A DNA stretch of 64,000 nt from Humidesulfovibrio sp. (GCF_030689645.1 NZ_JAUYFU010000039.1:1-64000); one strand, 5' to 3'; shown: positions 36,461 to 45,946, counted from the stretch's first letter. Program-made: numbers and translations. The notes: a model not told the origin generated them from the letters alone.

Positions 36461-37358
36461 CGCACAGGCCGAGGTGCGCGCGCCCGCCCGCGTGCCCATC
36501 CGCGTGGTGGACGACGCGGGCCAGGAGATCGTCCTGGACCGCCCGGCGGTCCGCGTCATCGCGCTATACGGGGCGTTCAACGAGATTCTGGACGGCCTGG
36601 GCAAAGCCGACGTCATCGTTGCGCGCACCAACGCGGACACGATCCCGACGCGCATAGCCACTCTTCCGGTCATCGGCACGCACATGCGGCCCAACATTGA
36701 GGCCGTGCTGGCCCAGAAGCCTGACCTGGTGCTCCAGATGGCGGGCCGCAAGGAGGCATCCCTGCCCGTGGACGCGCTGAGGAAGCGCGGCCTGCGCGTG
36801 GCCGTGTTCCGCGCCGCCAGCTTTGCGGAGCTGTTCAGCGTCATCCGCCGGGTGGGCGTGCTCACCGGGTCCGAAGCCCAGGCCGATGACATGGTGCGCG
36901 GCATGGAGGCCCGGCTGGCAACGCTGGATGCAAAAGTCGCAGCCACGCAGCAGCGGCCACGCGTCTTTTACGAGGTGCGCTCGCCCAACATGCTGGGCGC
37001 CGGACGCACGGGGCTGGTGGCCGAGATCATCCGCCGCGCCGGGGGCGTCAACTGCGTGGAGGAGCGCGTCAAGTTCGCGCGCCTGAGCGAGGAGGAGATC
37101 GTGCGTCTAGCGCCCGAGGCGTACCTCATCCAGCGCGGCCCCATGAACCCGGCGCCCCTGCCCCTTTCCAAGCGCCCGCGCCTGAGGACCATCCCCGCCG
37201 CCGCCAACGGCAAGACCTGGTTCGTGGACGAGCGCAGGTACTCCCGCCCCGGCCCGCAAAGCGTCGGCGCTGCCGAGGAACTGGCCGGGCTGCTGCACCC
37301 GGAGATTTCGCAGAAGCAATCAGCACCCGCCAAGGGCGCAAAAAAGGACAGGAAATGA
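36363..37358 (+). CDS. Periplasmic metal-chelate/corrinoid-binding protein (BtuF/FepB-like)
   Basis: The 331-residue protein has a signal peptide (about residues 16-36, ANAQAE) and the class III binding-protein fold: RVVDDAGQEIVLDRPAVRVIAL, IEAVLAQKPDLVLQ and the C-terminal FVDERRYSRPGPQSVGAAEEL. It serves the FecCD/FecE-type transporter. The ligand may be a cobalt- or iron-tetrapyrrole, given the riboswitch and cbiK. The long overlap with the ATPase gene is unusual, but the signal peptide fixes the start region. Confidence 0.87.
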   Translation: MTRTFAWLRTLSPARPRRIWCLALTLTLLCCANAQAEVRAPARVPIRVVDDAGQEIVLDRPAVRVIALYGAFNEILDGLGKADVIVARTNADTIPTRIATLPVIGTHMRPNIEAVLAQKPDLVLQMAGRKEASLPVDALRKRGLRVAVFRAASFAELFSVIRRVGVLTGSEAQADDMVRGMEARLATLDAKVAATQQRPRVFYEVRSPNMLGAGRTGLVAEIIRRAGGVNCVEERVKFARLSEEEIVRLAPEAYLIQRGPMNPAPLPLSKRPRLRTIPAAANGKTWFVDERRYSRPGPQSVGAAEELAGLLHPEISQKQSAPAKGAKKDRK

Positions 37359-38065
37359 CCCGTTTTGGAACACTGTACGGCATAGGCGTCGGCCCTGGCG
37401 ACCCGGACCTCATCACGCTCAAGGCCGTGAAGACGCTTCAGAAGGTGGACGTGGTGCTGGCTGCGGCCTCCACCAAAAACGAGGCCTCCCTGGCCCTGTC
37501 CATCGCCAGCCCCCACCTGCGCGAAGGCGCGGCGGTGGTGCGCCTGGACTTCCCCATGACCCGCGATCAGGCCGTGCTGGACAAGGCCTGGCGCGCCAAC
37601 GCCGACACGGTTTCGGGCATCCTGCGCCAGGGCAAAAGCGCCGCCTTCCTGACCCTGGGCGACCCACTGACTTACAGCACCTTCGGCTACCTGCTGCGCA
37701 CCCTGAACGGCCTGCTGGCCGAGATTCCGGTGCAGGTGATTCCGGGCATCACGAGCTATCAGGCCGCGGCGGCGCATACGGGCCGGGTGCTGGTGGAGAG
37801 CGGCGAAAGCCTGGCCGTGGTGTCGGGCGTGGCGGACGAGGAAGAGCTGACGCGCGTGCTTTCCGGCGCGCAGTGCGCAGTTATCCTCAAGGCCTACAAG
37901 AACATGCCGGTGATCAAGAAGGTGTTGGCGAACCTGGGCCTCACCGACGCCAGCGTGTTCGTCACCCGCCTGGGGCACGAGGGCCAGGAGGTCATCCAAA
38001 GCCTGGACCAGGCGCCGGATAAACCCAGCTACTTCTCGCTGATCCTGGTGCGCAAAGAGCGTTAG
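37355..38065 (+). CDS. cbiL: Precorrin-2/cobalt-factor II C20-methyltransferase
   Basis: The 236-residue tetrapyrrole methylase has GIGVGPGDPDLITLKAVKTL at the N-terminus, FLTLGDPLTYSTFGYL for the SAM site and VQVIPGITSYQAAAA. These are typical of CobI/CbiL. It methylates C20 in cobalamin synthesis; with a cobaltochelatase in the operon the anaerobic CbiL role is likely. ATGA overlap with the binding-protein gene. Confidence 0.92.
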   Translation: MTRFGTLYGIGVGPGDPDLITLKAVKTLQKVDVVLAAASTKNEASLALSIASPHLREGAAVVRLDFPMTRDQAVLDKAWRANADTVSGILRQGKSAAFLTLGDPLTYSTFGYLLRTLNGLLAEIPVQVIPGITSYQAAAAHTGRVLVESGESLAVVSGVADEEELTRVLSGAQCAVILKAYKNMPVIKKVLANLGLTDASVFVTRLGHEGQEVIQSLDQAPDKPSYFSLILVRKER

Positions 38066-38096
38066 CGCCTCACTCGCGCGTATTGGCGCGTAGCGT

Positions 38097-39488
38097 CTAT
38101 TCCACCAGCAGCATGTGCAGGTCGCACACGTTGGTGCGCGTTGGCCCGGTCTTGTACAGCCCGCCGATGGCCTCGAAAAAATGGTACGAGTCGTTGGCGC
38201 GCAAGGCCTCTGCCGTGGACAGCCCCCCCTCCCGCGCGCGGGCCAGCATGCCCGGCGAGGCATAGGCCCCGGCGGCGTCAGTGGGGCCGTCCGTGCCGTC
38301 CGTGGAGGCGGACAAGAACGCGATGCCGCGCCCGCCCTCAGGGTCGCGCTCCATCTCGGCCAAAAAGGCCAGGGCCATTTCCTGGTTGCGGCCACCCTTG
38401 CCCTCGCCCGTCAGCGTCACCACGGTCTCCCCGCCCAGAATCACGCAGGCCGGGCGCGCCACAAGCATGCCCGTGCGCCGCACGTCCTGGCCGATGCCGG
38501 ACAAAAACCGCGCCACCTCCCGCGCCTCCCCGGTCAGCAGGCAGGTGAGGGGCGCCACGTTGTAGCCAAGTTCGCGGGCCTGTTCGCAGGCGGCCAGGAG
38601 CGCCGCGTGGTTGGTGCCGATGAGCAGGTTCGTGGCGCGGGAGAGCGCCGCGTCGCCGGTTTTTGGCGTCTCGTCGATGTCGCCCGCAGCGCCAAGCTCA
38701 AGGGCCCGCAGCACCTCCTGCGGAACGCCTGCCTCTATGCCGTAGCCGCGCACGATGCCGAGAGCCTCGGCGTAGGTGCTTTCGTCCGCGCTGGTGATGC
38801 CCGAGGCGATGGTGTCCAGCCGGTCGCCCACCACGTCGGAAAGAATGAGTGAAATGCTGGTTGCCGGTGCAAGAAGCCGCAGGAACCGCCCGCCCTTGAG
38901 CTCGGACAGGTGCTTGCGCACGCAGTTGATCTCGCGGATGTCCGCCCCGCAGGCGAGGAGCGCGCGGGTGACGGCCTGCTTGTGCTCCAGGGTGAGCACC
39001 ACCTCGCGCCCGCCGTCCAGATAAGTCATGGGCGAGGGCAGCAGGGCCGATCCCCCGCCGGAGATGAGGTTGATGACCAAGGTGTTCTCGTCCGCGCCGC
39101 GCGCAAGCTCGGCAATGCGCCGGGCCGCCTGCACACCGGCCTCATCCGGCACCGGGTGCGCGGCCTCGGCCTGTTCGACGTGCCGGAGTTCCTCGGTGTG
39201 GCCGTACTTGGTGCACACCAACCCCTCAAATGTCACGCCAGCGGGCAGGCGGTCGGCCAGGATCTCCTCCACGGCCTTGGCCATGCGCGCGGAAGCCTTT
39301 CCGCAGCCCAGCACCAGAATGCGCGAAAAACGCGAAAGATCCTCTTCGTGGCGCTCCTGCTCCAGCTCGATCTCCAGCACCGAGCCCTTGAGCCGCATGC
39401 GGTCCTTGAGCATGCCGTAGGGATCGATGCGCACAAGGGCGGCCTCGAAGATGCGCTTCAGGGTCTGGAACTGGGGTTCGTTGTGCAT
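38097..39488 (-). CDS. Glycerate 2-kinase (GckA/TtuD, MOFRL family)
   Basis: The 463-residue protein is a type II glycerate kinase. The N-terminal domain shows LVLGCGKASARMA and NLISGGGSALL, and the MOFRL domain shows CVILGGETVVTLTGEGKGGRNQEMALAFL and STDGTDGPTDAAGAY. It phosphorylates D-glycerate at C2. GGAGG lies upstream of the ATG. It converges on cbiL with 31 bases between stops. Confidence 0.9.
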   Translation of the reverse strand: MHNEPQFQTLKRIFEAALVRIDPYGMLKDRMRLKGSVLEIELEQERHEEDLSRFSRILVLGCGKASARMAKAVEEILADRLPAGVTFEGLVCTKYGHTEELRHVEQAEAAHPVPDEAGVQAARRIAELARGADENTLVINLISGGGSALLPSPMTYLDGGREVVLTLEHKQAVTRALLACGADIREINCVRKHLSELKGGRFLRLLAPATSISLILSDVVGDRLDTIASGITSADESTYAEALGIVRGYGIEAGVPQEVLRALELGAAGDIDETPKTGDAALSRATNLLIGTNHAALLAACEQARELGYNVAPLTCLLTGEAREVARFLSGIGQDVRRTGMLVARPACVILGGETVVTLTGEGKGGRNQEMALAFLAEMERDPEGGRGIAFLSASTDGTDGPTDAAGAYASPGMLARAREGGLSTAEALRANDSYHFFEAIGGLYKTGPTRTNVCDLHMLLVE

Positions 39489-39587
39489 AAGGCCTCCGGG
39501 GTTGGACTGGATTCTAGGCTAGGCGTTTTGCCCGGCGGACTCAAGCCCCTGCTCTCGCCCGGCGCGCAGGCCGCCTGAGCCGCGCCC

Positions 39588-39627
39588 CAAACGAAACAGC
39601 CGGGTTCGAGCATGTTCGAACCCGGCC
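39588..39627 (-). terminator. Terminator after the Crp-like gene
   Basis: A 12-bp stem (GCCGGGTTCGAG/TTCGAACCCGGC, one G-U pair, CATG loop) at 39599-39626 is followed on the minus strand by TGTTTCGTTTGG. Confidence 0.75.
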
Positions 39628-39678
39628 CCCCTGTGCGCAGAAAAATCATTTTTAGCCCTTTGCTCAGGAGCGGCGTTC

Positions 39679-40374
39679 CTAATCCTCGCTCTTTTCCGTC
39701 TTGCCGCACAGCATGACGGCCTGGAGCAGGTGCGGGGTCTGGATGTGGATGACGCGCCTTCCAGTGGCGGCAGGTCCGCTGGCCCCGCTCACGTCGATGC
39801 TGAGGTGCCCCTGCGTGACCAGGCCCTGCAGGTAGCCTTCGATGGTGCTGGCGCTGCACACGAAGATGTCGGACAGGTTGCGCACTGCGGAGTCGTAGAG
39901 GATCTCCGTCTTGCCGTTGGTCTCGAAGAGGTCGAGGATGCGCACGATGCCCATGGGCACGTTGGGCGCGCGCAGGGCCTTCTTGGTGGTGTTCTTGAGG
40001 CGCGTGACCATGACGTTCAGGATGGCCTGAATGGTGGGCGGCGCGGAAGCGATGTAGCCCTCCAGGTCGTCGCCGTTCAGCACGACAACTTTGGAGTCCT
40101 CAAGGGCGATGGCCGTTGCGGTGCGGCCATGGTTCTCCAGGAACAGGGACATTTCGCCGAAGATGGACACGGGCTGGAGCACGGCGAAGACCTTCTTGCG
40201 GCCATCCACGTTGCCGGAGATCTCCACCTTGCCTTCCACAAGGATGTAGGCCTCCTCGCCCTTGCTGCCCTCGGTGAAAATGACGTTATGCTTGAGCACG
40301 GTGCGCTGCAGGAACGAGCCCTGGCTCACGCGCTTCATGACAACGGAGCTGTCTCGGCTTCCTGGCAGGGGCAT
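39679..40374 (-). CDS. Crp/Fnr-type cyclic-nucleotide-binding-domain regulator
   Basis: The 231-residue protein has an N-terminal cNMP-binding fold (about 20-135: FTEGSKGEEAYILVEGKVEIS, SIFGEMSLFLENHGRTATA) and a C-terminal winged-helix-like region (about 155-215) in place of a standard Crp DNA-binding domain. The recognition-helix area VCSASTIEGYLQGLVTQG is plausible but atypical. GAGGTG precedes the ATG, overlapping the stop region of the lipoprotein gene (3-base gap), so the two are coupled. Confidence 0.75.
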   Translation of the reverse strand: MPLPGSRDSSVVMKRVSQGSFLQRTVLKHNVIFTEGSKGEEAYILVEGKVEISGNVDGRKKVFAVLQPVSIFGEMSLFLENHGRTATAIALEDSKVVVLNGDDLEGYIASAPPTIQAILNVMVTRLKNTTKKALRAPNVPMGIVRILDLFETNGKTEILYDSAVRNLSDIFVCSASTIEGYLQGLVTQGHLSIDVSGASGPAATGRRVIHIQTPHLLQAVMLCGKTEKSED

Positions 40375-40377
40375 GCA

Positions 40378-40887
40378 TCACCTCGTTGTGGCGTCTTCGC
40401 TGGCGAAAAAGGGTGCCTTGCCGCCCTGGGCTTCGCGTCCCTCGGTGAGCACCAGGCGATACCCGAAGGCGATGAACAGCGGGCGCTTGCCCCACTCCTC
40501 CGGCTGCAGGGAGAACTCGAAGCCGATGCCCTCGTCGGCCCGCGCCTCGCGCGGGAGGAAGGTGCGGGTGTCCTGGGCCATGACGCGGCCCTCGGGGTCG
40601 CAAAGATAGGCGGTGAACTTGAGGGACTCCGCCCACTTGGCCCATTCTGGAAGCTTCCTGGTGTCAAGGTAGGCCCAGCCCTTGATGCCGGCCACGTCGC
40701 CCACGGGCACCACCTGGTAATCGAAGCGCATGAAGTTGGTCACCAGGGAGCGCGGCTCCTCAAGGGACCAGGGGTCTCGCTTCAGGTGCGCGGCGCTCAT
40801 GGGCGCCTGGGCGCAGCCCCAAAAAAGCGTCGTTGCGGCCAGGGCCACGGCGCAGAGTGCAGCAGTAAGGCTCTTCCCTTTATTCAT
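40378..40887 (-). CDS. Hypothetical lipoprotein
   Basis: The 169-residue protein has a lipoprotein signal peptide with a lipobox-like LFWGCAQ (Cys25). The mature part has no domain I recognise; it contains aromatic and charged residues consistent with a soluble envelope domain. It is the first gene of a pair with the Crp-like regulator. No clear ribosome site is seen before the ATG. Confidence 0.7.
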   Translation of the reverse strand: MNKGKSLTAALCAVALAATTLFWGCAQAPMSAAHLKRDPWSLEEPRSLVTNFMRFDYQVVPVGDVAGIKGWAYLDTRKLPEWAKWAESLKFTAYLCDPEGRVMAQDTRTFLPREARADEGIGFEFSLQPEEWGKRPLFIAFGYRLVLTEGREAQGGKAPFFASEDATTR

Positions 40888-40942
40888 AGCTTAGATTTAC
40901 CACAAACCTCGCAGGATGCAAATAATACCTTCGCGCCGGGGT

Positions 40943-42601
40943 TCAACAGGAAAGGGCGCGCCACTTGCGCCCCAGGTCATCCCACAGGGCTCCCAAGCCC
41001 GCGCGAAACACGGCGTCCATGTCCTCCCGCCGGTGCTTCCCCTCCAGTTTGATCTTGTTGCCGAAGACCTGGCCCATGGCCGCCGGGCCTTTGGCCCTGG
41101 CCAGACTGGAGTGCTGCACATGGGCCACGCCCACATCGCCCGCATACCTGGCCGGGCGGCCCGCCGCAGCGCTGCGCAGGTCGCGGTCCAGGTCGTCGAA
41201 CTGCGTGGGGCTGAAGCGGATGTCGAACCCGCCCAGCTCGCGCAGGACATCCACTCGCAGGGCGTGGCAGCAGCCGGACACGTGCGCCGCAGGCCGCGCG
41301 TAGGTAAAGAGCCCGAAATCCAGCGCCCCGGCGCAGTTGTCGAACACGTTCACATGCTCCGGCAGGTCGCGGATGGTTCCGGCCCGGCCTGAGGGCGCAA
41401 AGAGCTGATAGTCGGCGGATTGCAGGCAGGGCGGCGGCGTGGCGGAAACAATGCGGCATCCCGTCGCCCCGGCCTCTGGATGCGCCAGGGCTTCGCCCAG
41501 CAGGCGGCGCAGCCAGCGCTCGGGCAGCAGCACGTCGTCGTCGAGAAATACGGCGAACTCCGCTCCCTGCGCCTCGGGCTGGCTGATGAGCCAGTTGCGC
41601 GCGGCGGGCGCGCCCACGTTCACCGGCAGGCGGATGACCCGCAGGGCCCCCTGCGGAAACAGATCCGCGCAGGCCGCCATGACCTCGCCAGTGCAGTCGG
41701 AGCTGCCGTTGTCCAGCACAAGGACCCGCGCCTGCCCATAGTCCGTGCGGGCCAGGCTCTCCAGCGTCTGCCGGGTGAGGTCGGCCTTGTTCCAGGAGTA
41801 GACGAGAATCACGGCCCGGGCGGTGTCTTCCTGCGTGGCCAAGGGCTGCGGACCAGCGAGATCGTGGAGCTTGAGCCCCAGATGCGTGTGCCAGGGCAGT
41901 TGGGCGAATAACGCTGCCAATCCCTCTCGTCCGGACTGGACCTGCCCCAGGCGCAGCAGCAGTTCCGCGCGCAGGTAGGCGGACCAGGCCCCAAAGAGTG
42001 CGGACGGGTCTGCGGCGTCGAGGGCGTCCAGGGCGGACAGGGCGTCCTCAGCGGGAGCGTACAAAAATTTCGTCTCCGCAACCAGGCGCGCGCGCAGGGG
42101 CGCAAGCCCGGCGGGCAAAACGCAGGCGTCCAGGGCCGCCAGGAGCAGATCTGCCGAGCCCAGGCGCAAGAGGCCTTCCCAGGCCGGGGCCAGCCAGGCC
42201 AGGCCTGTTGCGGCGTCGCGCAGGCGCGGCAAAAGCACGCGCAAAATCTGGCCCATATCGCCCGAGGCGGTGAGGGCCGACATATCATCCGTGTCTGGCC
42301 CCCCTTGCATGCGCGCCAGAAGCTCTGCGGCGAAGACTCCAGCCGGAACCCCCGGCAGCGCCTGGGCAAGAATCTCTACGCGCTGCCGGTCAAAGGGGGC
42401 GCGCTGCCAGGACCATAACCCCAGGCCTGCTCCACAGGCCACCAGATCCGCATCGCCGGAGCCGAGGGCCGCAAGCGTCAGGTAGCGGGCCAGGCCGGGC
42501 TCCTCCAACCCCATGACCCACTGGGGCAGAACCGGACGCAGCTTGTCAGCCAGGGCCGGGGGCGCTATGGTCAATGTCGGAAAGCCGATGGGGCGGAACA
42601 T
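40943..42601 (-). CDS. GT2-family glycosyltransferase with long N-terminal region
   Basis: The 552-residue protein has a C-terminal GT-A glycosyltransferase 2 domain starting near residue 265: AVILVYSWNKADLTRQTLESL, VLVLDNGSSDCTGEVM, the DxD-type FLDDDVLLPERWLRRL and the later FDIRFSPTQFDDLD. The first 260 residues are alpha-helical, Leu/Ala-rich and not assigned; they may be a TPR-like scaffold. No signal peptide. It is divergent from the YrdC-type gene. Confidence 0.82.
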   Translation of the reverse strand: MFRPIGFPTLTIAPPALADKLRPVLPQWVMGLEEPGLARYLTLAALGSGDADLVACGAGLGLWSWQRAPFDRQRVEILAQALPGVPAGVFAAELLARMQGGPDTDDMSALTASGDMGQILRVLLPRLRDAATGLAWLAPAWEGLLRLGSADLLLAALDACVLPAGLAPLRARLVAETKFLYAPAEDALSALDALDAADPSALFGAWSAYLRAELLLRLGQVQSGREGLAALFAQLPWHTHLGLKLHDLAGPQPLATQEDTARAVILVYSWNKADLTRQTLESLARTDYGQARVLVLDNGSSDCTGEVMAACADLFPQGALRVIRLPVNVGAPAARNWLISQPEAQGAEFAVFLDDDVLLPERWLRRLLGEALAHPEAGATGCRIVSATPPPCLQSADYQLFAPSGRAGTIRDLPEHVNVFDNCAGALDFGLFTYARPAAHVSGCCHALRVDVLRELGGFDIRFSPTQFDDLDRDLRSAAAGRPARYAGDVGVAHVQHSSLARAKGPAAMGQVFGNKIKLEGKHRREDMDAVFRAGLGALWDDLGRKWRALSC

Positions 42602-42686
42602 GAAGCCTCGCTTGTTGTTGGAACGGGAAAATCAGTACGCAGTGTAGTGCATGTGCCAGCGGATGAAAAGCAGCGCAAGGAGCTTC

Positions 42687-43310
42687 ATGAACAGGGATTT
42701 GGACAGAGGGCTGGACGCCGTCGAGGCTGCGCTCAACCAGGGAGGCGTGGTGCTCTATCCCACGGAGACGTTGTACGCCCTGGGCTGCGCGGCACACCGG
42801 TCCGAGGCCTGCGCGCGCATCGCCGCCCTCAAGGGGCGGCCCGAGACCAAGCCCTTTCCGCTGGTGCTGGGCGACATGGACGGCCTTGCGGCCATAGCCC
42901 AAGAGATGCCGTCAGACCTGCTGCTCCTGGCCGATCGCTTCTGGCCCGGACCGCTGTCTGTGCTGGTGCGCACCAAGGACCACCTGCCCCGCCTCGTGCG
43001 CGACGACGAAGGCTTCTCTTCCGTGCGCATCACCCCGCACCCAACGGCCCGGGAGCTGTGCCTGCGCGCCGGTCCGGCCCTTGTGGCAACCAGCGCCAAC
43101 CGCAGCGGCCAGCCCGCCACAGCCCATCCGGCGGAACTTGACCCCGCGCTTTTGGCCGGGGCCGACGCCTCGGTGCTGACGCCACCCTGGCCTGCCGGGG
43201 GGGCGCCCTCCACTTTGGTTCGCCTGCTGGGCCAGGACCGCATCAACATCCTGCGCCAAGGCGCGGTGAGCGCCGACGCCCTCTCCCAGGTGTTCCGCAT
43301 AATTTCTTGA
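42687..43310 (+). CDS. Sua5/YciO/YrdC-type threonylcarbamoyl-AMP synthase
   Basis: The 207-residue protein has the YrdC fold: GGVVLYPTETLYALGC at the N-terminus, the nucleotide-binding ALKGRPETKPFPL, WPGPLSVLV and the SxN motif in ATSANRSGQPAT. It would make threonylcarbamoyl-AMP for t6A37 of tRNA. AAGGAG precedes the ATG at 42687. Whether it is the main TsaC enzyme or a YciO-like paralogue cannot be told. Confidence 0.85.
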   Translation: MNRDLDRGLDAVEAALNQGGVVLYPTETLYALGCAAHRSEACARIAALKGRPETKPFPLVLGDMDGLAAIAQEMPSDLLLLADRFWPGPLSVLVRTKDHLPRLVRDDEGFSSVRITPHPTARELCLRAGPALVATSANRSGQPATAHPAELDPALLAGADASVLTPPWPAGGAPSTLVRLLGQDRINILRQGAVSADALSQVFRIIS

Positions 43311-43483
43311 GCCCAGCGCAGCGCCCAAACCCCGCCCCTGCGCCGGGCCGTTAAAAATCCTGAACCACAAAACCCGCGAAACCACGTGAACCAGCCCTCC
43401 AAGTATAAAACCTTAAACCGTTTTCCCCAAAAAAACGCTCTCGGCAGCAGCCAGCAAAAAAAATTAGACGATCCAACACGCTG

Positions 43484-43510
43484 AATAAACAAGGTTTATT
43501 TTTTATTTTT
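43484..43510 (+). terminator. Weak AT-rich terminator after the YrdC-type gene
   Basis: AATAAAC (43484-43490) pairs with GTTTATT (43494-43500), followed by TTTTATTTTT. The stem is AT-only apart from one pair, so efficiency is doubtful. Confidence 0.45.
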
Positions 43511-43678
43511 ACGGGCCGGACTTGTTTGGCCCGGCTCTTGCTCTACTCTGTTTATCCTTCCTTCTTTTGCTGAAGTCGGCTTCCCTGGGGTGGTCCCACG
43601 GAAGCTGATTTCGTTTTGGGGGGTCAGAGATTCCCCCCCCGCCACGCATCCTTCACTTCCACAGACAACACACCGCAT
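43496..43678 (-). CDS. Possible 60-residue Cys-motif protein
   Basis: A frame on the minus strand begins with MRCVVCGSEGC and ends in a basic tail (SPARKNKK). The CxxC...C arrangement hints at metal binding, and the amino-acid mix (TPGKPTSAKEGRINRVE) looks protein-like. Third-position GC is much lower than in neighbouring genes, and the GAGG upstream is only 2 bases from the ATG. The frame also covers the hairpin at 43572, so a non-coding explanation competes. Confidence 0.35.
   Translation of the reverse strand: MRCVVCGSEGCVAGGESLTPQNEISFRGTTPGKPTSAKEGRINRVEQEPGQTSPARKNKK
43572..43612. other. Strong long hairpin in the intergenic region
   Basis: GAAGTCGGCTTCC (43572-43584) pairs fully with GGAAGCTGATTTC (43600-43612) if two G-U pairs are allowed on the plus strand. 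An inner TGGG/CCCA stem extends it. The G-U pairs would be A-C mismatches on the minus strand, which slightly favours a plus-strand RNA. Confidence 0.5.
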
Positions 43679-43997
43679 TGCCTCATCTTTTCCACGAGTA
43701 CGGTTCTCCTGCCTGCACGTTTCCGCGCGCATATTTTGCGTTATGCCGCACGACAAGCCCGAATATGCCGTCCGTGACCGGCGCGCATTGCGCATTGCGT
43801 CAGTCCAAAGACTTATACCAGCCCCTTCACGCTAGGCGCTCCCGCCACACATGTTGCGGATCCTGCACACACGTTTTCAAGAACTCACCAGCATGTCACA
43901 CGATTGTTCTTGTAACTACGAGTAAAATCGCCTATCCAGGAAATGCTCCATCACAAGCGACAGCAAAAAAACACTAGTTATCAGTAAAGGTAAACCA

Positions 43998-44423
43998 ATG
44001 TCCGGCCCCGATCAGCACCGCAACCCCGCTCCTACCGTGGATGTCCTGATCTTCGATCCGGTGCGCGGAATAGTGCTGGTGGAGCGCAGGAATCCTCCCC
44101 TGGGCTGGGCCTTGCCGGGCGGCTTCGTGGACTACGGTGAGACCTGCGAGGCTGCGGCCCAGCGCGAGGCCAAAGAGGAAACCGGGCTTGACGTGGTGCT
44201 CACCGGACTGCTCGGCGTGTACTCCGACCCGGCCCGCGACCCGCGCGGCCACACCATAAGTGTTGTCTACACCGCCCAGGCCCTGGACCCGCTGCGGGTC
44301 CAGGCCGGGGACGACGCGGCCCAGGCCGTTTTCTTCGCCCTGAACGACCTGCCCCCCCTGGCCTTCGACCACGGGCGCATCGTTCAGGACTTTCAGGCCG
44401 GGCTTTCGCGCCTGCGCCCCTAG
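43998..44423 (+). CDS. Nudix hydrolase
   Basis: The 141-residue protein has a complete Nudix box: [25 protein letters not shown] (residues about 41-65) matches GX5EX7REUXEEXGU. Nudix enzymes cleave nucleoside diphosphates linked to another moiety. It is 8 bases upstream of glgA, so an ADP-sugar substrate is possible, but this is inference from position only. Confidence 0.9.
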   Translation: MSGPDQHRNPAPTVDVLIFDPVRGIVLVERRNPPLGWALPGGFVDYGETCEAAAQREAKEETGLDVVLTGLLGVYSDPARDPRGHTISVVYTAQALDPLRVQAGDDAAQAVFFALNDLPPLAFDHGRIVQDFQAGLSRLRP

Positions 44424-44431
44424 GGCGAGGC

Positions 44432-45946
44432 ATGTCAGAACTGACCCGAGCCGGAGCAATCCGGCCGGTTGTTTCGAGGGATAGCATGGGCATCAAGCCG
44501 CTCGTCCTGTTCATGACCTCGGAGATGTACCCCTTCTCCAAGACCGGCGGCCTTGCCGACGTTCTGGGCGCGCTGCCCCTGACTCTTTTCCGCATGGGCG
44601 TGAACACCGCTGTGGTGACGCCGCTATATGGCCGCTTCAACACCTCGGAGTTCGGCCTGCGCCTGCTCACCGAGCGCTGCCCCGTGGGCTACCCCTGGGC
44701 GCCCATCACGGCGGAGATCTATCAGGCCGACTATTACGGCATGCCAGTGTACTTCGTGGGCCGCGGCGAATACTTCGACCGCAGGAACCTCTACAATACT
44801 CATTCGGGCGACTATTTCGACAACTGCGAACGCTTCAACTTCTTCTGCCGCGCCACCCTCGAATGGGCAAGACGCCTCGACTGGGCCCCGGCGGTCATTC
44901 ACGCCCACGATTGGCAAAGCGCGCTTGTGCCCGCCTACCTGCACTTCTGGCGACGCAACGACCCCTTCTGGCGCGACACGAAGACCGTGCTCACCATCCA
45001 CAACCTGGCCTTCCAGGGCCGCTTCGCCTCGCGTCTTTTCTTTGAATCGGGCCTGCCGGCAGAGGCCTGGAACATGGACGGGGCCGAATTCTACGGCGAC
45101 TTCAACCTGCTCAAGACCGGCATCGCCTACGCCGATTCCGTCACCACGGTGAGCCCATCGTACGCCGAGGAAATCCTCACACCCCAGTTCGGCTGCGGGC
45201 TGGAGGGCATGCTGGGCCGCAGGCGCGGCGTGCTGCGCGGCATCCTGAACGGGGCCGACTACACCGTGTGGGACCCCCGCGACGACAAGTACCTGCCCTG
45301 CATCTACCGGGCGGGCTGCGCCGACGGCAAGCAGGACTGCAAGAACGCCCTCTTGAAGGAAATGCACCTGCCCGACCAGCTGGAGGACAAGCCGGTGCTC
45401 AGCTTCATCGGCCGTTTCCGCGGGCAGAAGGGCGTGGACATGCTCATCGACATCATACCGAAGCTCATGGAGCAGGAGGTGGGGCTCATCGTGCTGGGCG
45501 AGGGCAAGCTTGAGCACGAGGCCCGGCTGCAGGAGCTGGCCGAAGTTCACCAGGACCGCCTGCGCGTCATCGTAGGCTACTCCGAGGATCTGGCCCACCG
45601 CATCCAGGCCGGGTCGGACATTTTCCTCATGCCCTCGCGCTACGAGCCCTGCGGGCTGACGCAGATGTACGCCCTGCGGTTCGGAACGCCGCCAGTGGCC
45701 ACGGCGGTGGGCGGCCTGCGCGACACCATCGTGCCCTACCCGGATCCACGCGCCACGGGCTTCACCTTCCAGAACGCCACCGCCGAGGAGTTCCACGCAA
45801 CCATATGCCAGGCCCTTGACCTGTGGCGCGACAACAAGCCCTACTGGAAGGGCATGGTGGAACGGGCCATGGCCCAGGACTTCAGCTGGGAGCACTCCGC
45901 CGCGAAGTATATCGAGCTGTACCGTTCCCTGGGAGCCCAGGTCTAG
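44432..45946 (+). CDS. glgA: Glycogen synthase (GT5)
   Basis: The 504-residue enzyme adds glucose from ADP-glucose to glycogen. The N-terminal [19 protein letters not shown] holds the KTGGL nucleotide-sugar loop; further conserved parts are [25 protein letters not shown] and the C-terminal [24 protein letters not shown]. Two starts are possible: ATG at 44432 (GGCGAGG upstream) and ATG at 44486 (GAGGGA upstream). The second gives a more usual N-terminus. Confidence 0.95.
   Translation: MSELTRAGAIRPVVSRDSMGIKPLVLFMTSEMYPFSKTGGLADVLGALPLTLFRMGVNTAVVTPLYGRFNTSEFGLRLLTERCPVGYPWAPITAEIYQADYYGMPVYFVGRGEYFDRRNLYNTHSGDYFDNCERFNFFCRATLEWARRLDWAPAVIHAHDWQSALVPAYLHFWRRNDPFWRDTKTVLTIHNLAFQGRFASRLFFESGLPAEAWNMDGAEFYGDFNLLKTGIAYADSVTTVSPSYAEEILTPQFGCGLEGMLGRRRGVLRGILNGADYTVWDPRDDKYLPCIYRAGCADGKQDCKNALLKEMHLPDQLEDKPVLSFIGRFRGQKGVDMLIDIIPKLMEQEVGLIVLGEGKLEHEARLQELAEVHQDRLRVIVGYSEDLAHRIQAGSDIFLMPSRYEPCGLTQMYALRFGTPPVATAVGGLRDTIVPYPDPRATGFTFQNATAEEFHATICQALDLWRDNKPYWKGMVERAMAQDFSWEHSAAKYIELYRSLGAQV

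Larger units (their letters stand above)
43311..43997. other. 687-bp intergenic region of lower GC content
   Basis: This stretch is visibly richer in A and T than its surroundings, with A-runs and T-runs. It holds a possible terminator (43484-43510), a strong hairpin (43572-43612), a G6/C8 inverted repeat (about 43618-43640) and a small minus-strand frame. The last 150 bases before the Nudix gene contain no gene I can support. Confidence 0.6.

Noticed and set aside
43512-43533. CGGGCC/GGCCCG hairpin as a terminator
   Set aside because: No T-run follows on either strand; on the minus strand it is followed by an A-rich stretch.
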